Assembly (NCBI GenBank): GCA_039566865.1
Contig: CM076948.1
Location: 27,861,001-27,925,000, forward strand
Direction of reading: 5' to 3'
Length of the DNA: 64,000 nucleotides
DNA from: Aurelia coerulea
Taxonomy: Eukaryota > Cnidaria > Scyphozoa > Semaeostomeae > Ulmaridae
The notes beneath the pieces were generated by a model, which saw only the letters and a list, made by a program, of their open reading frames with translations, did no database searches and was not told the origin of the DNA. The position numbers were made by a program, and so were the translations under genes. This document shows positions 50,121-62,120 of this stretch, piece by piece (the stretch's first letter is position 1; each line of letters starts with the position of its first letter).

Positions 50121-53100
50121 CAATTTCTCTACCATTTCTTCCTTAATTATTTGCACAATTTCTCTCATTTCATCCTTACTTGTTTGTACAATTTCTCTAC
50201 TATTTCATCCTTAATTATTTGTACATTTTCTCTACTATTTCATCCTTAATTATTTGCACAATTTCTCTCATTTCATCCTTAATTGTTTGCACAATTTCTC
50301 TACCACTTCTTCCTTTATTATTTGCACAATTTAACTCATCTTTCATCTTTAATTATTTGCACAATTTCTCTCCTATTTAATATTCAATGATTTGCAAAAT
50401 TTCTCTACCAATTCATCCTTAATTATTTGCACACAATTTCTCTACCATTTCATCCTTAATTATTTGCACAATATCTCTCATTTCATCTTGAATTATTTAC
50501 ACAATTTCTCTACCATTTCTTCCTTAATCATTTGCACAATTTCTCACATTTCATCCTGAATTGTTTGCACAATTTCTCTACCATTTCTTCCTTAAATTAT
50601 TTTCACAATTTCTCTGCTATTTCATTCTTAATTATTTGCAAAATTTCTCTACCATTTCTTCCTTAATTATTTGCACAATTTCTCTCATTTCATCCTTAAT
50701 TGTTTGCACAATTCTCTACTATTTCATCCTTAATTATTTGTACATTTTGTCTACTATTTCATCCTTAGTTTTTTGCACAATTTCTCTACTATTTCATCCT
50801 AAATTATTTGCAAAATTTTTCTACTATTAAATCCATAATTATTTGCACAATTTCTCTCATTTCATCCTTAATTATTTCCACAATTGCTCTACTATTTCAT
50901 CCTTAATTATTTGTACAATTTTCTACTATTTCATCTTTAATTATTTGCACAATTTCTCTACTATTTAATCCTTAATCATTTGCACAATTTCTCACATTTC
51001 ATCCTGAATTGTTTGCACAATTTCTCTACCATTTCTTCCTTAAATTATTTTCACAATTTCTCTGCCATTTCATTCTTAATTATTTGCAAAATTTCTCTAC
51101 CATTTCTTCCTTAATTATTTGCACAATTTCTCTCATTTCATCCTTAATTGTTTGCACAATTCTCTACTATTTCTTCTCCAATTATTTGCACAATTTCTCT
51201 ACCATTTCTTCCTTAAATATTTGCACAATTTCTCTAATTTCATCCTAAGTTATTTGCACAATTTTTCTCATTTCATCCTTAATTATTTGCACAATTTTTC
51301 TCATTTCATCCATAATTATTTGTACATTTTCTCTATCATTTCATCCTTAATTATTTGCACAATTTCTCTCATTTTAACCCTAATTATTTGCACATTTTCT
51401 CTACCATTTCATCCTTAATTATTTGCAAAATTTCACTACCATTTCTTCCTTAATTATTTGCACAATTTCTCTCATTTCATCCTTAATTGTTTGCACAATT
51501 TCTCTACTATTTCATCCTTAATTATTTGTAAATTTTCTCTACCATCTCATCCTTAATTATTTGCACAATTTCTCTCATTTTATCCTTAATTTTTTGCACT
51601 ATTTCTCTACCATTTCATTCTTAATCATTTGCACAATTTCTCTACCATTTCTTCTCTGATTATTTGCACAATTTCTCTACCATTTCTTCCTTATTTATTT
51701 GCACAATTTCTCTAATTTCCTCCATGATTATTTGCATAATTTCTCTACCATTTCTTTGTTTATTTATATGCACAATTTCTCTCATTTCATCCCTAATTAT
51801 TTGCACAATTTCTCTACCATTTGTTCCTTAATTATTTGAACAATTTCTCTACCATTTCATCTTTAATTATTTGCCCAGTTTTTCTCATCTCATCCTTAAT
51901 TATTTTCACTATTTCTCTACTATCTCATCCTTAATTATTTGCACAATTTCTCTCATTTTATCCTTAATTATTTGTACAATTTCTCTACCATTTCATTCTT
52001 AATTATTTGCACAATTCCTCTACCATTTCTTCTCCAATTATTTGCACAATTTCTCTACCATTTCTTCCTTAAATATTTGCACAATTTCTCTAATTTCATC
52101 CATAATTATTTGCACAATTTTTCTGATTTCATCCTTAATTATTTTTACAATTTCTCTACCATTAATTCCGTAATCATTTGCACAATTTTCTCATTTCATC
52201 CTTAATTATTTGCACAATTTCTCTTACATTTCTTCCTTAATTATTTGCACAATTTCTGTACCATTTAATCTATAATTATTTGCAAAATGTCTGTCGTTTC
52301 ATCCTTTATTAATTGCACAATTTCTCTACAATTTCTTCCTTAATTATTTGCACAACTTTTCTTATTTCATCCTTAATTATTTGCATGATTTCTCTACCAT
52401 TTCATCCTTAATTAATTGCACAATTTCTCTCATTTCGTCCTTAATTATTTGCAAAATTTCTCTACCATTTCATCCTGAATTATTTGCACAATTTCTCTAC
52501 CCTTTCGTCCTTAAATATTTGCACAATTTCTCTCGTATCATCCTTAATTTTTTGCACAATTTCTCTACCATTTCATCCTTAATTATTTGCACAATTTCTT
52601 TCATTTCATCCTTAATTATTTGTACAATTTATCAATCATTTCATTCTTAATTGTTAGCACAATTTCTCTCATTTCATCCTTAATCTTTGCAGAATTTCTC
52701 TACCATTTCATCCTTAATTATTTGCAAAATTTCTCTCCTTTCATCCTTAATTATTTGCACAATCTCTCTACAATTAGGTCTTTTATTATTGGCACAATTT
52801 CTCTACCAGTTCATCCTTAATTATTTGCACAATTACACTACCATTTTATTATTAATTATTTACACATTTCTCTCATTTCATCCTTAAATATTTGTACAAT
52901 TTGTCTACCATTTCATCCTAAATTATTTGCACATTTACTTTACCATTTTTCCCTTAATTATTTGCACGATTTCTCTCATTTCTTCCATTATTATTTACAC
53001 AATTTCTCTACCATTTCATCCTTAATTAATTGCACAATTTCTCTACCATTTCTTCCTTAATCATTTGCACAATTTCTCTACCATTTCATCCTTAATTATT

Positions 53101-54846
53101 TGCAAAATTTCTCTACCATTTCTTCCTTAATTATTTGCACAATTTCTCTCATTTCATCCTTACTTGTTTGTACAATTTCTCTACTATTTCATCCTTAATT
53201 ATTTGTACATTTTCTCTACTATTTCATCCTTAATTATTTGCACAATTTCTCTCATTTCATCCTTAATTGTTTGCACAATTTCTCTACCACTTCTTCCTTT
53301 ATTATTTGCACAATTTAACTCATCTTTCATCTTTAATTATTTGCACAATTTCTCTCCTATTTAATATTCAATGATTTGCAAAATTTCTCTACCAATTCAT
53401 CCTTAATTATTTGCACACAATTTCTCTACCATTTCATCCTTAATTATTTGCACAATATCTCTCATTTCATCTTGAATTATTTACACAATTTCTCTACCAT
53501 TTCTTCCTTAATCATTTGCACAATTTCTCACATTTCATCCTGAATTGTTTGCACAATTTCTCTACCATTTCTTCCTTAAATTATTTTCACAATTTCTCTG
53601 CTATTTCATTCTTAATTATTTGCAAAATTTCTCTACCATTTCTTCCTTAATTATTTGCACAATTTCTCTCATTTCATCCTTAATTGTTTGCACAATTCTC
53701 TACTATTTCATCCTTAATTATTTGTACATTTTGTCTACTATTTCATCCTTAGTTTTTTGCACAATTTCTCTACTATTTCATCCTAAATTATTTGCAAAAT
53801 TTTTCTACTATTAAATCCATAATTATTTGCACAATTTCTCTCATTTCATCCTTAATTATTTCCACAATTGCTCTACTATTTCATCCTTAATTATTTGTAC
53901 AATTTTCTACTATTTCATCTTTAATTATTTGCACAATTTCTCTACTATTTAATCCTTAATCATTTGCACAATTTCTCACATTTCATCCTGAATTGTTTGC
54001 ACAATTTCTCTACCATTTCTTCCTTAAATTATTTTCACAATTTCTCTGCCATTTCATTCTTAATTATTTGCAAAATTTCTCTACCATTTCTTCCTTAATT
54101 ATTTGCACAATTTCTCTCATTTCATCCTTAATTGTTTGCACAATTCTCTACTATTTCATCCTTAATTATTTGTACATTTTGTCTACTATTTCATCCTTAG
54201 TTATTTGCACAATTTCTCTACTATTTCATCCTAAATTATTTGCAAAATTTTTCTACTATTAAATCCATAATTATTTGCACAATTTCTCTCATTTCATCCT
54301 TAATTATTTCCACAATTGCTCTACTATTTCATCCTTAATTATTTGTACAATTTTCTACTATTTCATCTTTCATCATAATTTGATCCTTAATTATTTGCAC
54401 AATTTCTCTCATTTCATCCTTAATTATTTGCACAATTTCTCTACCATTTCATCCTTAATTAATTGCACAATTTCTCTACCATTTCTTCCTTAATCATTTG
54501 CACAATTTCTCTACCATTTCATCCTTAATTATTTGCAAAATTTCTCTACCATTTCTTCCTTAATTATTTGCACAATTTCTCTCATTTCATCCTTACTTGT
54601 TTGTACAATTTCTCTACTATTTCATCCTTAATTATTTGTACATTTACTTTACTATTTCATCCTTAATTATTTGCACAATTTCTCTCATTTCATCCTTAAT
54701 TGTTTGCACAATTTCTCTACCACTTCTTCCTTTATTATTTGCACAATTTCTCGACCATTTCTTCTTTAATTATTTACACAATATCTCTAGCATTTCTTCC
54801 TTAACTATTTGCACAATTTCTCTCATTTCATCCATAATTATTTGCT
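50121..54846 (+). repeat. 4726-bp tandem duplication in the minisatellite, copy 2
   Basis: Second, abutting copy of 45395-50120. Differences are scattered single bases (for example TTTGTGCATTTTG at 48997 against TTTGTACATTTTG at 53723). Confidence 0.85.
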
Positions 54847-56813
54847 CAATTTCTCTACCATTTCTTCCTTAATTATATGCAGAATTTCTCTCATTTCATC
54901 CTTAATTATTTGCACATTTTCTTTACCATCTCTTCCTTAATAACTTGGACAATTTCTCTACCATTTCATCCTAATTATTTGCACAATTTCTCTCATTTCA
55001 TCCTTAATTATTTGCACAATTTCTCTACTATTTAATCCTTAATTATTTTCACAATTTCTCTACTATTTCATCCTTAATTATATGCACAATTTCTCTACTA
55101 TTTCATCCTAAGTTATTTGCACAATTTTTCTCATTTCATCCTTAATTATTTGCACAATTTTTCTCATTTCATCCATAATTATTTGTACATTTTCTCTATC
55201 ATTTCATCCTTAATTATTTGCACAATTTCTCTCATTTTAACCCTAATTATTTGCACATTTTCTCTACCATTTCATCCTTAATTATTTGCACAATTTCTCT
55301 CATTTCATCCTTAATTGTTTGCACAATTTCTCTACTATTTCATCCTTAATTATTTGTAAATTTTCTCTACCATCTCATCCTTAATTATTTGCACAATTTC
55401 TCTCATTTTATCCTTAATTTTTTGCACTATTTCTCTACCATTTCATTCTTAATCATTTGCACAATTTCTCTACCATTTCTTCTCTGATTATTTGCACAAT
55501 TTCTCTACCATTTCTTCCTTATTTATTTGCACAATTTCTCTAATTTCCTCCATGATTATTTGCATAATTTCTCTACCATTTCTTTGTTTATTTATATGCA
55601 CAATTTCTCTCATTTCATCCCTAATTATTTGCACAATTTCTCTACCATTTGTTCCTTAATTATTTGAACAATTTCTCTACCATTTCATCTTTAATTATTT
55701 GCCCAGTTTTTCTCATCTCATCCTTAATTATTTTCACTATTTCTCTACTATCTCATCCTTAATTATTTGCACAATTTCTCTCATTTTATCCTTAATTATT
55801 TGTACAATTTCTCTACCATTTCATTCTTAATTATTTGCACAATTCCTCTACCATTTCTTCTCCAATTATTTGCACAATTTCTCTACCATTTCTTCCTTAA
55901 ATATTTGCACAATTTCTCTAATTTCATCCATAATTATTTGCACAATTTTTCTGATTTCATCCTTAATTATTTTTACAATTTCTCTACCATTAATTCCGTA
56001 ATCATTTGCACAATTTTCTCATTTCATCCTTAATTATTTGCACAATTTCTCTTACATTTCTTCCTTAATTATTTGCACAATTTCTGTACCATTTAATCTA
56101 TAATTATTTGCAAAATGTCTGTCGTTTCATCCTTTATTAATTGCACAATTTCTCTACAATTTCTTCCTTAATTATTTGCACAACTTTTCTTATTTCATCC
56201 TTAATTATTTGCATGATTTCTCTACCATTTCATCCTTAATTAATTGCACAATTTCTCTCATTTCGTCCTTAATTATTTGCAAAATTTCTCTACCATTTCA
56301 TCCTGAATTATTTGCACAATTTCTCTACCCTTTCGTCCTTAAATATTTGCACAATTTCTCTCGTATCATCCTTAATTTTTTGCACAATTTCTCTACCATT
56401 TCATCCTTAATTATTTGCACAATTTCTTTCATTTCATCCTTAATTATTTGTACAATTTATCAATCATTTCATTCTTAATTGTTAGCACAATTTCTCTCAT
56501 TTCATCCTTAATCTTTGCAGAATTTCTCTACCATTTCATCCTTAATTATTTGCAAAATTTCTCTCCTTTCATCCTTAATTATTTGCACAATCTCTCTACA
56601 ATTAGGTCTTTTATTATTGGCACAATTTCTCTACCAGTTCATCCTTAATTATTTGCACAATTACACTACCATTTTATTATTAATTATTTACACATTTCTC
56701 TCATTTCATCCTTAAATATTTGTACAATTTGTCTACCATTTCATCCTAAATTATTTGCACATTTACTTTACCATTTTTCCCTTAATTATTTGCACGATTT
56801 CTCTCATTTCTTC
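53302..56813 (+). repeat. Minisatellite block matching 41730-45275
   Basis: Copy of the 41730 block, one 35-bp unit shorter near 55280. Its first part lies within the 4726-bp copy 2, so this block and the tandem copies form one mosaic. Confidence 0.8.
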
Positions 56814-57384
56814 CTTTATTATTTGCACAATTTCTTTACCATTTTTTCCTGAATTATTTGCATGATTACTCTCATTTCATCCTTAATTATTTGCTTAATT
56901 GCTCTACCATTTCTTCCTTAATTATTTGCACAATTTCTTTACCATTTTTTCCATAATTATTTGCACAATTTCTCTATCATTTTATATTTAATTATTTTCA
57001 GAATTACTCTAGCATCTAATCCTTAATTATTTGCACAATTTCTCTCATTCCATCCATAATTATTTGCACAATTTCTCCATCATTTCATCCTGAATTATTT
57101 GCACAATTTCTCTGCCATTTATCCTGAATTAGTTGCACAATTTCTCTCCTTTCATCCTTAATTATTTGCATTATTTCTCAACCATTTTAAATTTGCATAA
57201 TTTCATTCATTATTTATTCTTCATCTATTGCATAATTTAACTACTATTTCATCTTCAATTATTTGCACAATTTACTGCTATTGTATCTTCAATTATTGAT
57301 ATAATGTCACTGTTAGGTTATATTCAACTAGTTGAAGGATTTTCGTTATAATTCAAAAATCTCAAATATTCTAATATAATTTTT

Positions 57385-57775
57385 TCTACGAAATTTGTCT
57401 TATGTCAGATTCTTACTTCCTGCTCCACGGAAGTTTAACTGGGTAAGTGTTGTCTTTTTCATCTGACCTTAATTGTCATGCCATATCATTTACATTTTCT
57501 TTGTGTCAGATGTTTATATTTTCATGCCGCTCCTGTTTCTGTTGAAGGTTTTATTTCACACTTGATTTCCAATATGAATTTAGAAAATGTTCTTTTTCTT
57601 TAGATTAGTTAAGGAAGATTGAAGATCGTGGTAAGCTGATTGCTATTTGTGTTGATCAATTGAATGTAATGACGAAGAAGATGATATAAATATGCTGTTG
57701 CTGAACTAAATAGGCAAGGTATGTTGAAATCGAAAAGTAATAGAAATAAATGTTGTTTCTGTGTTTCATTCGATA
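57385..57775 (+). repeat. Array-flanking module, right copy
   Basis: Same orientation as 38760-39075. The identical 57-bp core is at 57674-57730, with TATAAATA at 57685-57692 and GTATGT at 57719-57724. The left part carries an extra ~70 bp relative to the other copy. No minisatellite follows this copy; inverted satellite A relatives begin about 50 bp later. Confidence 0.75.
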
Positions 57776-57819
57776 CACTATTCAGGAAATTGATGGTATT
57801 TAAAAAATTTTTTAAAACA

Positions 57820-60440
57820 TCACAAAATTGTCCTTAGGGACCCTAAAATGTGTTTCTGACTCATAATTCAAAGGCAAATCGATTGTTCTGGCCAAGAATT
57901 TGTTTTTCTGAAAATTTTTCTTATGAATTTTACACAAGAAAAAGGGTCAGGAAACATGTTTTAGTGTCCCAGGGGACATTTTTGGGCGAAAAAAATTTTT
58001 AATTTTGGAAATTTTGAGAATCGATTTTAGGCCCAAATAGGCTTTCGGAAATTTTGAAAATTGATCTTTCAATTTTAATGAGACGCTTTCAATGAGATGC
58101 GCGCGAGCATGCAGGCACGCGCCCCAGTGGTGTCACGAGAGCAATAATTCAGGTGCGAAAACCTTTATTGAAGAGCGAAATGTATTCACTTTGATGTTTC
58201 AATGAATCCATTTTCGTCCAAGAAGTGCATTGCAAAGATATGGAGTATCAAGCAAAAGGTCATCCCCTCCATGATCCAGATGTTGGAAACAAGATTTTTT
58301 GATTTCAACAGTGAAATCTATTCTAAAATGCGATGGTTTGATCCACCGTTTCAGACAGATGGTGATTATGGCAACAATGATTTGTTAGCAGTTGTCAAGC
58401 ATTTCCAAGAGCCGCTTGTGTTTGCATCCTTCAACAATGCAAAGGTTGCAAGGGAGTGGAAAAGCTTCAATTTTGTTTTTGAAAATTTTTAAATTCGATT
58501 GTAGGCCTAAATAGGCCATTTTACCTAAGGATAAGGGTCAGGAAACATGCTTTAGTGTCCCACGGGACATTTTTAGGGAGTTTTGGGTGAAAAAAAATTG
58601 TTTGTTGAAAATTTAAAAAAAAATTGATTTTAGGCCCAAATAGGCCATTTTACACAAGAAAAAGGGTCAGGAACAATGTTTTAGTGTCACACGTGACATT
58701 TTTAGGGAGTTTTGGGCGGAAAAAATCTTTTTTTTGAAAATCGATTGTAGGCCCAAATAGGCCATTTTACCCAAGAATAAGGGTCAGGAAACATGTTTTA
58801 GTGTCCTAGGGGACTTTTTAGGGAGTTTTCGGTCAAAGGAATTTTTTTGGAAAATTTTAAAAATCGATTTTGGGCCCAAATAGGCCATTTTACACAAGAA
58901 AATGGGTCAGGAAACATGTTTTAGTGTATCACGGGACATTTAAGGGAGTTTTGTGTGAAAAAAGTTTTTCTTTTGGAGATTTTGAGAATCGATTTTAGGC
59001 CCAAATAGGCCATTTTACCCAAGAAAAAGGGTAAGGAAACATGTTTTAGTGTCACACGGGACATTTTTAGGGAGTTTTTGGCAAAAGGAAATTTATTTTT
59101 GAGAATTTTGAGAATCGATTTTAGGCCCATTTAGGCCATTTTACCCAAGAAAAATGGTAAGGAAACATGTTTTAGTGTCACACGGGACATTTTTAGAGAG
59201 TTTTGGGTGAAAGGAAATTTTTTTGCAAAGTTTCAAAATCAATTTTTGGCCCAAACAGGCCCAAATAGGCAATTTTACACATTCAAAAGGGTCAGGAAAC
59301 ATGTTTTAGTGTCCCATGGGACAATTTTAGCGTGTTTTTAGCGAAAACAATTAAAAAAATTATTTCTTTTTAAATTGATTTCAGGCCCAAATAGGCCATT
59401 TTACCCAAAACTAAGGGTCAGGAAACATGTTTTAGTGTAACACGGGACATTTTTAGGGAGTTTTGGGTGAGAAATTTTTTTTGGAAATTAAGACAATCGA
59501 TTTTAGGCCGAAATGGGCCATTTTACACGAGAAAAAGGACCAGGAAACATGTTTTAGTGTCCCACAGGAAATTCTAAGCAAGTTTTGGGCGAAAGAAAAT
59601 TTTTTGTAGAGAATTTTGAAAATCGATTTTAGGCCCAAATAGGCCATTTTACACAAGAAAAAGAGTCAGGAAACATGTTTTAGTGTCACATGGGACATTT
59701 TTAGAGAGTTTTTGGCGAAAGGAAATTTTTTTTGCAAAGTTTCAAAATCAATTTTTGGCCCAAACAGGCCCAAATAGGCCATTCTATGCATACAAAAGGG
59801 GCAGGAAACATGTTTTAGTGTCGCATGGGACAATTTTAGTGAGTTTTTAGCGCAAACAATTTTTTTTATTTCTTTTTAAAATAGATATTAGGCACAAATT
59901 GGCAATTTACTCAAGGATAAGGGTCAGGAAACATGTTTTAGTGTCGCAGGGGACATTTTTAGGAAGTTTTGGGCGAAAAAAATTTTTATTTTGAAAATTT
60001 TGAAATCGATTTTAGGCCCAAAATAGGCAATTTTACTCAAGGAAAAGGAGCAGGAAACACGTTTTAGTGTCCCAAGGGCCATTTTTAAGGGAGTTTTGGG
60101 CGAAAAAATTTTTAATTTTGAAAATTTTGAAAATCGATTTTAGGCCCAAATAGGCCATTTTACACGTGAAGGAGGGTCAGGAAACATGTTTTAGTGTCCC
60201 AAGAGACTTTTTTTAGGGAGTTTTGGGTGAACAAAATATTTTTTGACAGTTTTTGAATTTTATTTCAGGCCGAAATAGGCCATTTTACCAAATAATATGG
60301 GTCAGGAAACATGTTTTTAGTGTCCCAGGAGACATATTTAGGGAGTATTTGGCAACAAAAAGCTTTCTATTGATAATTTTTAAAATTTACATTTGCCCAA
60401 ATAGGCCATTTACATGGAAATGAGGGTCAGGAAACGTGTT
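57820..60440 (-). repeat. Satellite A', diverged inverted relatives of satellite A, about 20 units
   Basis: Tandem units of roughly 116-136 bp marked by GGGTCAGGAAACATGTTTTA, GTGTCCCACGGGACATTTTT, AGGGAGTTTTGGGCGAAAA and TTTTAGGCCCAAATAGGCCA. Read on the minus strand the order is GGCCTATTTGGGCCT, ATCGATTTT, CCAAAACTCCCTAAAAATG, ACATGTTTCCTGACCC. This is the same order and largely the same sequence as satellite A at 1-31978, so the family is present in opposite orientation. Units here differ from each other far more than those in the large array. Interrupted by an insertion at about 58085-58478. The minus-strand ORFs at 58921 and 59453 are repeat artefacts. Confidence 0.92.
58085..58495 (+). 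pseudogene. Inserted ORF fragment, possibly hAT/ZNF862-like transposase-derived
   Basis: A non-satellite insert of about 390 bp within satellite A'. It holds an open frame at 58202-58492 (96 codons). The last residues and the stop (…FENF) are supplied by the satellite, so the original C-terminus is lost. The segment RMRWFDP-like (KMRWFDPPFQTDGDYGN) followed by LLAVVKHFQEPL and AREWKSF resembles the stretch before the dimerisation region of hAT-type transposases and their ZNF862-like host relatives (FDP…YG…HF…EW). No zinc finger, catalytic residues or terminal repeats are seen. Nearby GCGCGCGAGCATGCAGGCACGCGCC (about 58099) is unusually CpG-rich. The assignment is tentative, and an unknown host exon fragment is the alternative. 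Confidence 0.4.
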
Positions 60441-60664
60441 TTGAGGTTTCTGTTTTGATTTCATGCTCTATTTTGATTTTGGAAGTGATAGAGTCGTTGA
60501 AACGATCTATTCTCTGTTTTGAAGAACTGAGCATGCTCAATGGGATTAGAGCTGTGTGCGTCCATAATGATAGCATTAGAGTGGAATTAATGGTATTAAG
60601 AGGAGGAGGAGCACAGGGTGGGCGGGGGGATAAGGTGGAAGGAGATGTAGAGGAAAACGCCCAT
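60441..60664. other. Unique spacer before the 20-bp satellite
   Basis: Non-repetitive sequence, turning purine-rich at 60598-60655 (GAGGAGGAGCACAGGGTGGG and following). A frame at 60455-60697 runs into the 20-bp array and shows no domain, so I do not call it a gene. Confidence 0.5.
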
Positions 60665-62120
60665 GCCCCAACCCTAGGTTTTCGGCCCCAACCCTAGGTT
60701 TTCGGCCCCAACCCTAGGTTTTCGGCCCCAACCCTAGGTTTTCGGCCCCAACCCTAGGTTTTCGGCCCCAACCCTAGGTTTTCGGCCCCAACCCTAGGTT
60801 TTCGGCCCCAACCCTAGGTTTTCGGCCCCAACCCTAGGTTTTCGGCCCCAACCCTAGGTTTTCGGCCCCAACCCTAGGTTTTCGGCCCCAACCCTAGGTT
60901 TTCGGCCCCAACCCTAGGTTTTCGGCCCCAACCCTAGGTTTTCGGCCCCAACCCTAGGTTTTCGGCCCCAACCCTAGGTTTTCGGCCCCAACCCTAGGTT
61001 TTCGGCCCCAACCCTAGGTTTTCGGCCCCAACCCTAGGTTTTCGGCCCCAACCCTAGGTTTTCGGCCCCAACCCTAGGTTTTCGGCCCCAACCCTAGGTT
61101 TTCGGCCCCAACCCTAGGTTTTCGGCCCCAACCCTAGGTTTTCGGCCCCAACCCTAGGTTTTCGGCCCCAACCCTAGGTTTTCGGCCCCAACCCTAGGTT
61201 TTCGGCCCCAACCCTAGGTTTTCGGCCCCAACCCTAGGTTTTCGGCCCCAACCCTAGGTTTTCGGCCCCAACCCTAGGTTTTCGGCCCCAACCCTAGGTT
61301 TTCGGCCCCAACCCTAGGTTTTCGGCCCCAACCCTAGGTTTTCGGCCCCAACCCTAGGTTTTCGGCCCCAACCCTAGGTTTTCGGCCCCAACCCTAGGTT
61401 TTCGGCCCCAACCCTAGGTTTTCGGCCCCAACCCTAGGTTTTCGGCCCCAACCCTAGGTTTTCGGCCCCAACCCTAGGTTTTCGGCCCCAACCCTAGGTT
61501 TTCGGCCCCAACCCTAGGTTTTCGGCCCCAACCCTAGGTTTTCGGCCCCAACCCTAGGTTTTCGGCCCCAACCCTAGGTTTTCGGCCCCAACCCTAGGTT
61601 TTCGGCCCCAACCCTAGGTTTTCGGCCCCAACCCTAGGTTTTCGGCCCCAACCCTAGGTTTTCGGCCCCAACCCTAGGTTTTCGGCCCCAACCCTAGGTT
61701 TTCGGCCCCAACCCTAGGTTTTCGGCCCCAACCCTAGGTTTTCGGCCCCAACCCTAGGTTTTCGGCCCCAACCCTAGGTTTTCGGCCCCAACCCTAGGTT
61801 TTCGGCCCCAACCCTAGGTTTTCGGCCCCAACCCTAGGTTTTCGGCCCCAACCCTAGGTTTTCGGCCCCAACCCTAGGTTTTCGGCCCCAACCCTAGGTT
61901 TTCGGCCCCAACCCTAGGTTTTCGGCCCCAACCCTAGGTTTTCGGCCCCAACCCTAGGTTTTCGGCCCCAACCCTAGGTTTTCGGCCCCAACCCTAGGTT
62001 TTCGGCCCCAACCCTAGGTTTTCGGCCCCAACCCTAGGTTTTCGGCCCCAACCCTAGGTTTTCGGCCCCAACCCTAGGTTTTCGGCCCCAACCCTAGGTT
62101 TTCGGCCCCAACCCTAGGTT
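60665..62120 (+). repeat. Telomere-adjacent 20-bp satellite, 72 full identical units
   Basis: From 60681 to 62120 the unit TTCGGCCCCAACCCTAGGTT repeats 72 times in perfect register. A 16-bp partial unit precedes it from 60665. I see no substitution or indel. Each unit contains one CpG, one AvrII site (CCTAGG) and AACCCTA, seven bases of the C-rich telomere strand, pointing opposite to the true telomere. On the minus strand it reads GGGTTGGGG, with G-quadruplex potential. It fuses directly to TTAGGG at 62120 with no spacer. Confidence 0.98.

Larger units (their letters stand above)
39076..57300 (+). repeat. Minisatellite array, 33/35-bp units, about 500 copies
   Basis: AT-rich tandem repeat with core TTATTTGCACAATTTCTCT followed by ACCATTTCATCCTTAA (35-bp unit) or CATTTCATCCTTAA (33-bp unit). 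The two lengths differ by two bases and are interspersed. CATCC/CTTCC and GCACA/GTACA are common variants. Units near both edges are the most diverged. The interior is built from near-identical kilobase blocks. Two MITEs interrupt it at 39096 and 40563. The many 60-120-codon ORFs rich in FILNYLHNFSTISSL are translations of the repeat and have no family resemblance. Confidence 0.97.

Noticed and set aside
40046..56715. Dozens of ORFs rich in FILNYLHNFSTISSL in the minisatellite, which look like membrane proteins
   Set aside because: They are translations of an AT-rich 33/35-bp repeat whose frame rotates from unit to unit, and the same peptides recur with every duplicated block.
60455..60697. 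80-codon ORF entering the 20-bp satellite
   Set aside because: Its C-terminus is the satellite, it has no domain, and its GGGGAQGGRGD part comes from a purine-rich spacer.
1..62120. CRISPR-like arrays
   Set aside because: The repeats are contiguous tandem units without unique spacers, and the context is a eukaryotic chromosome end.
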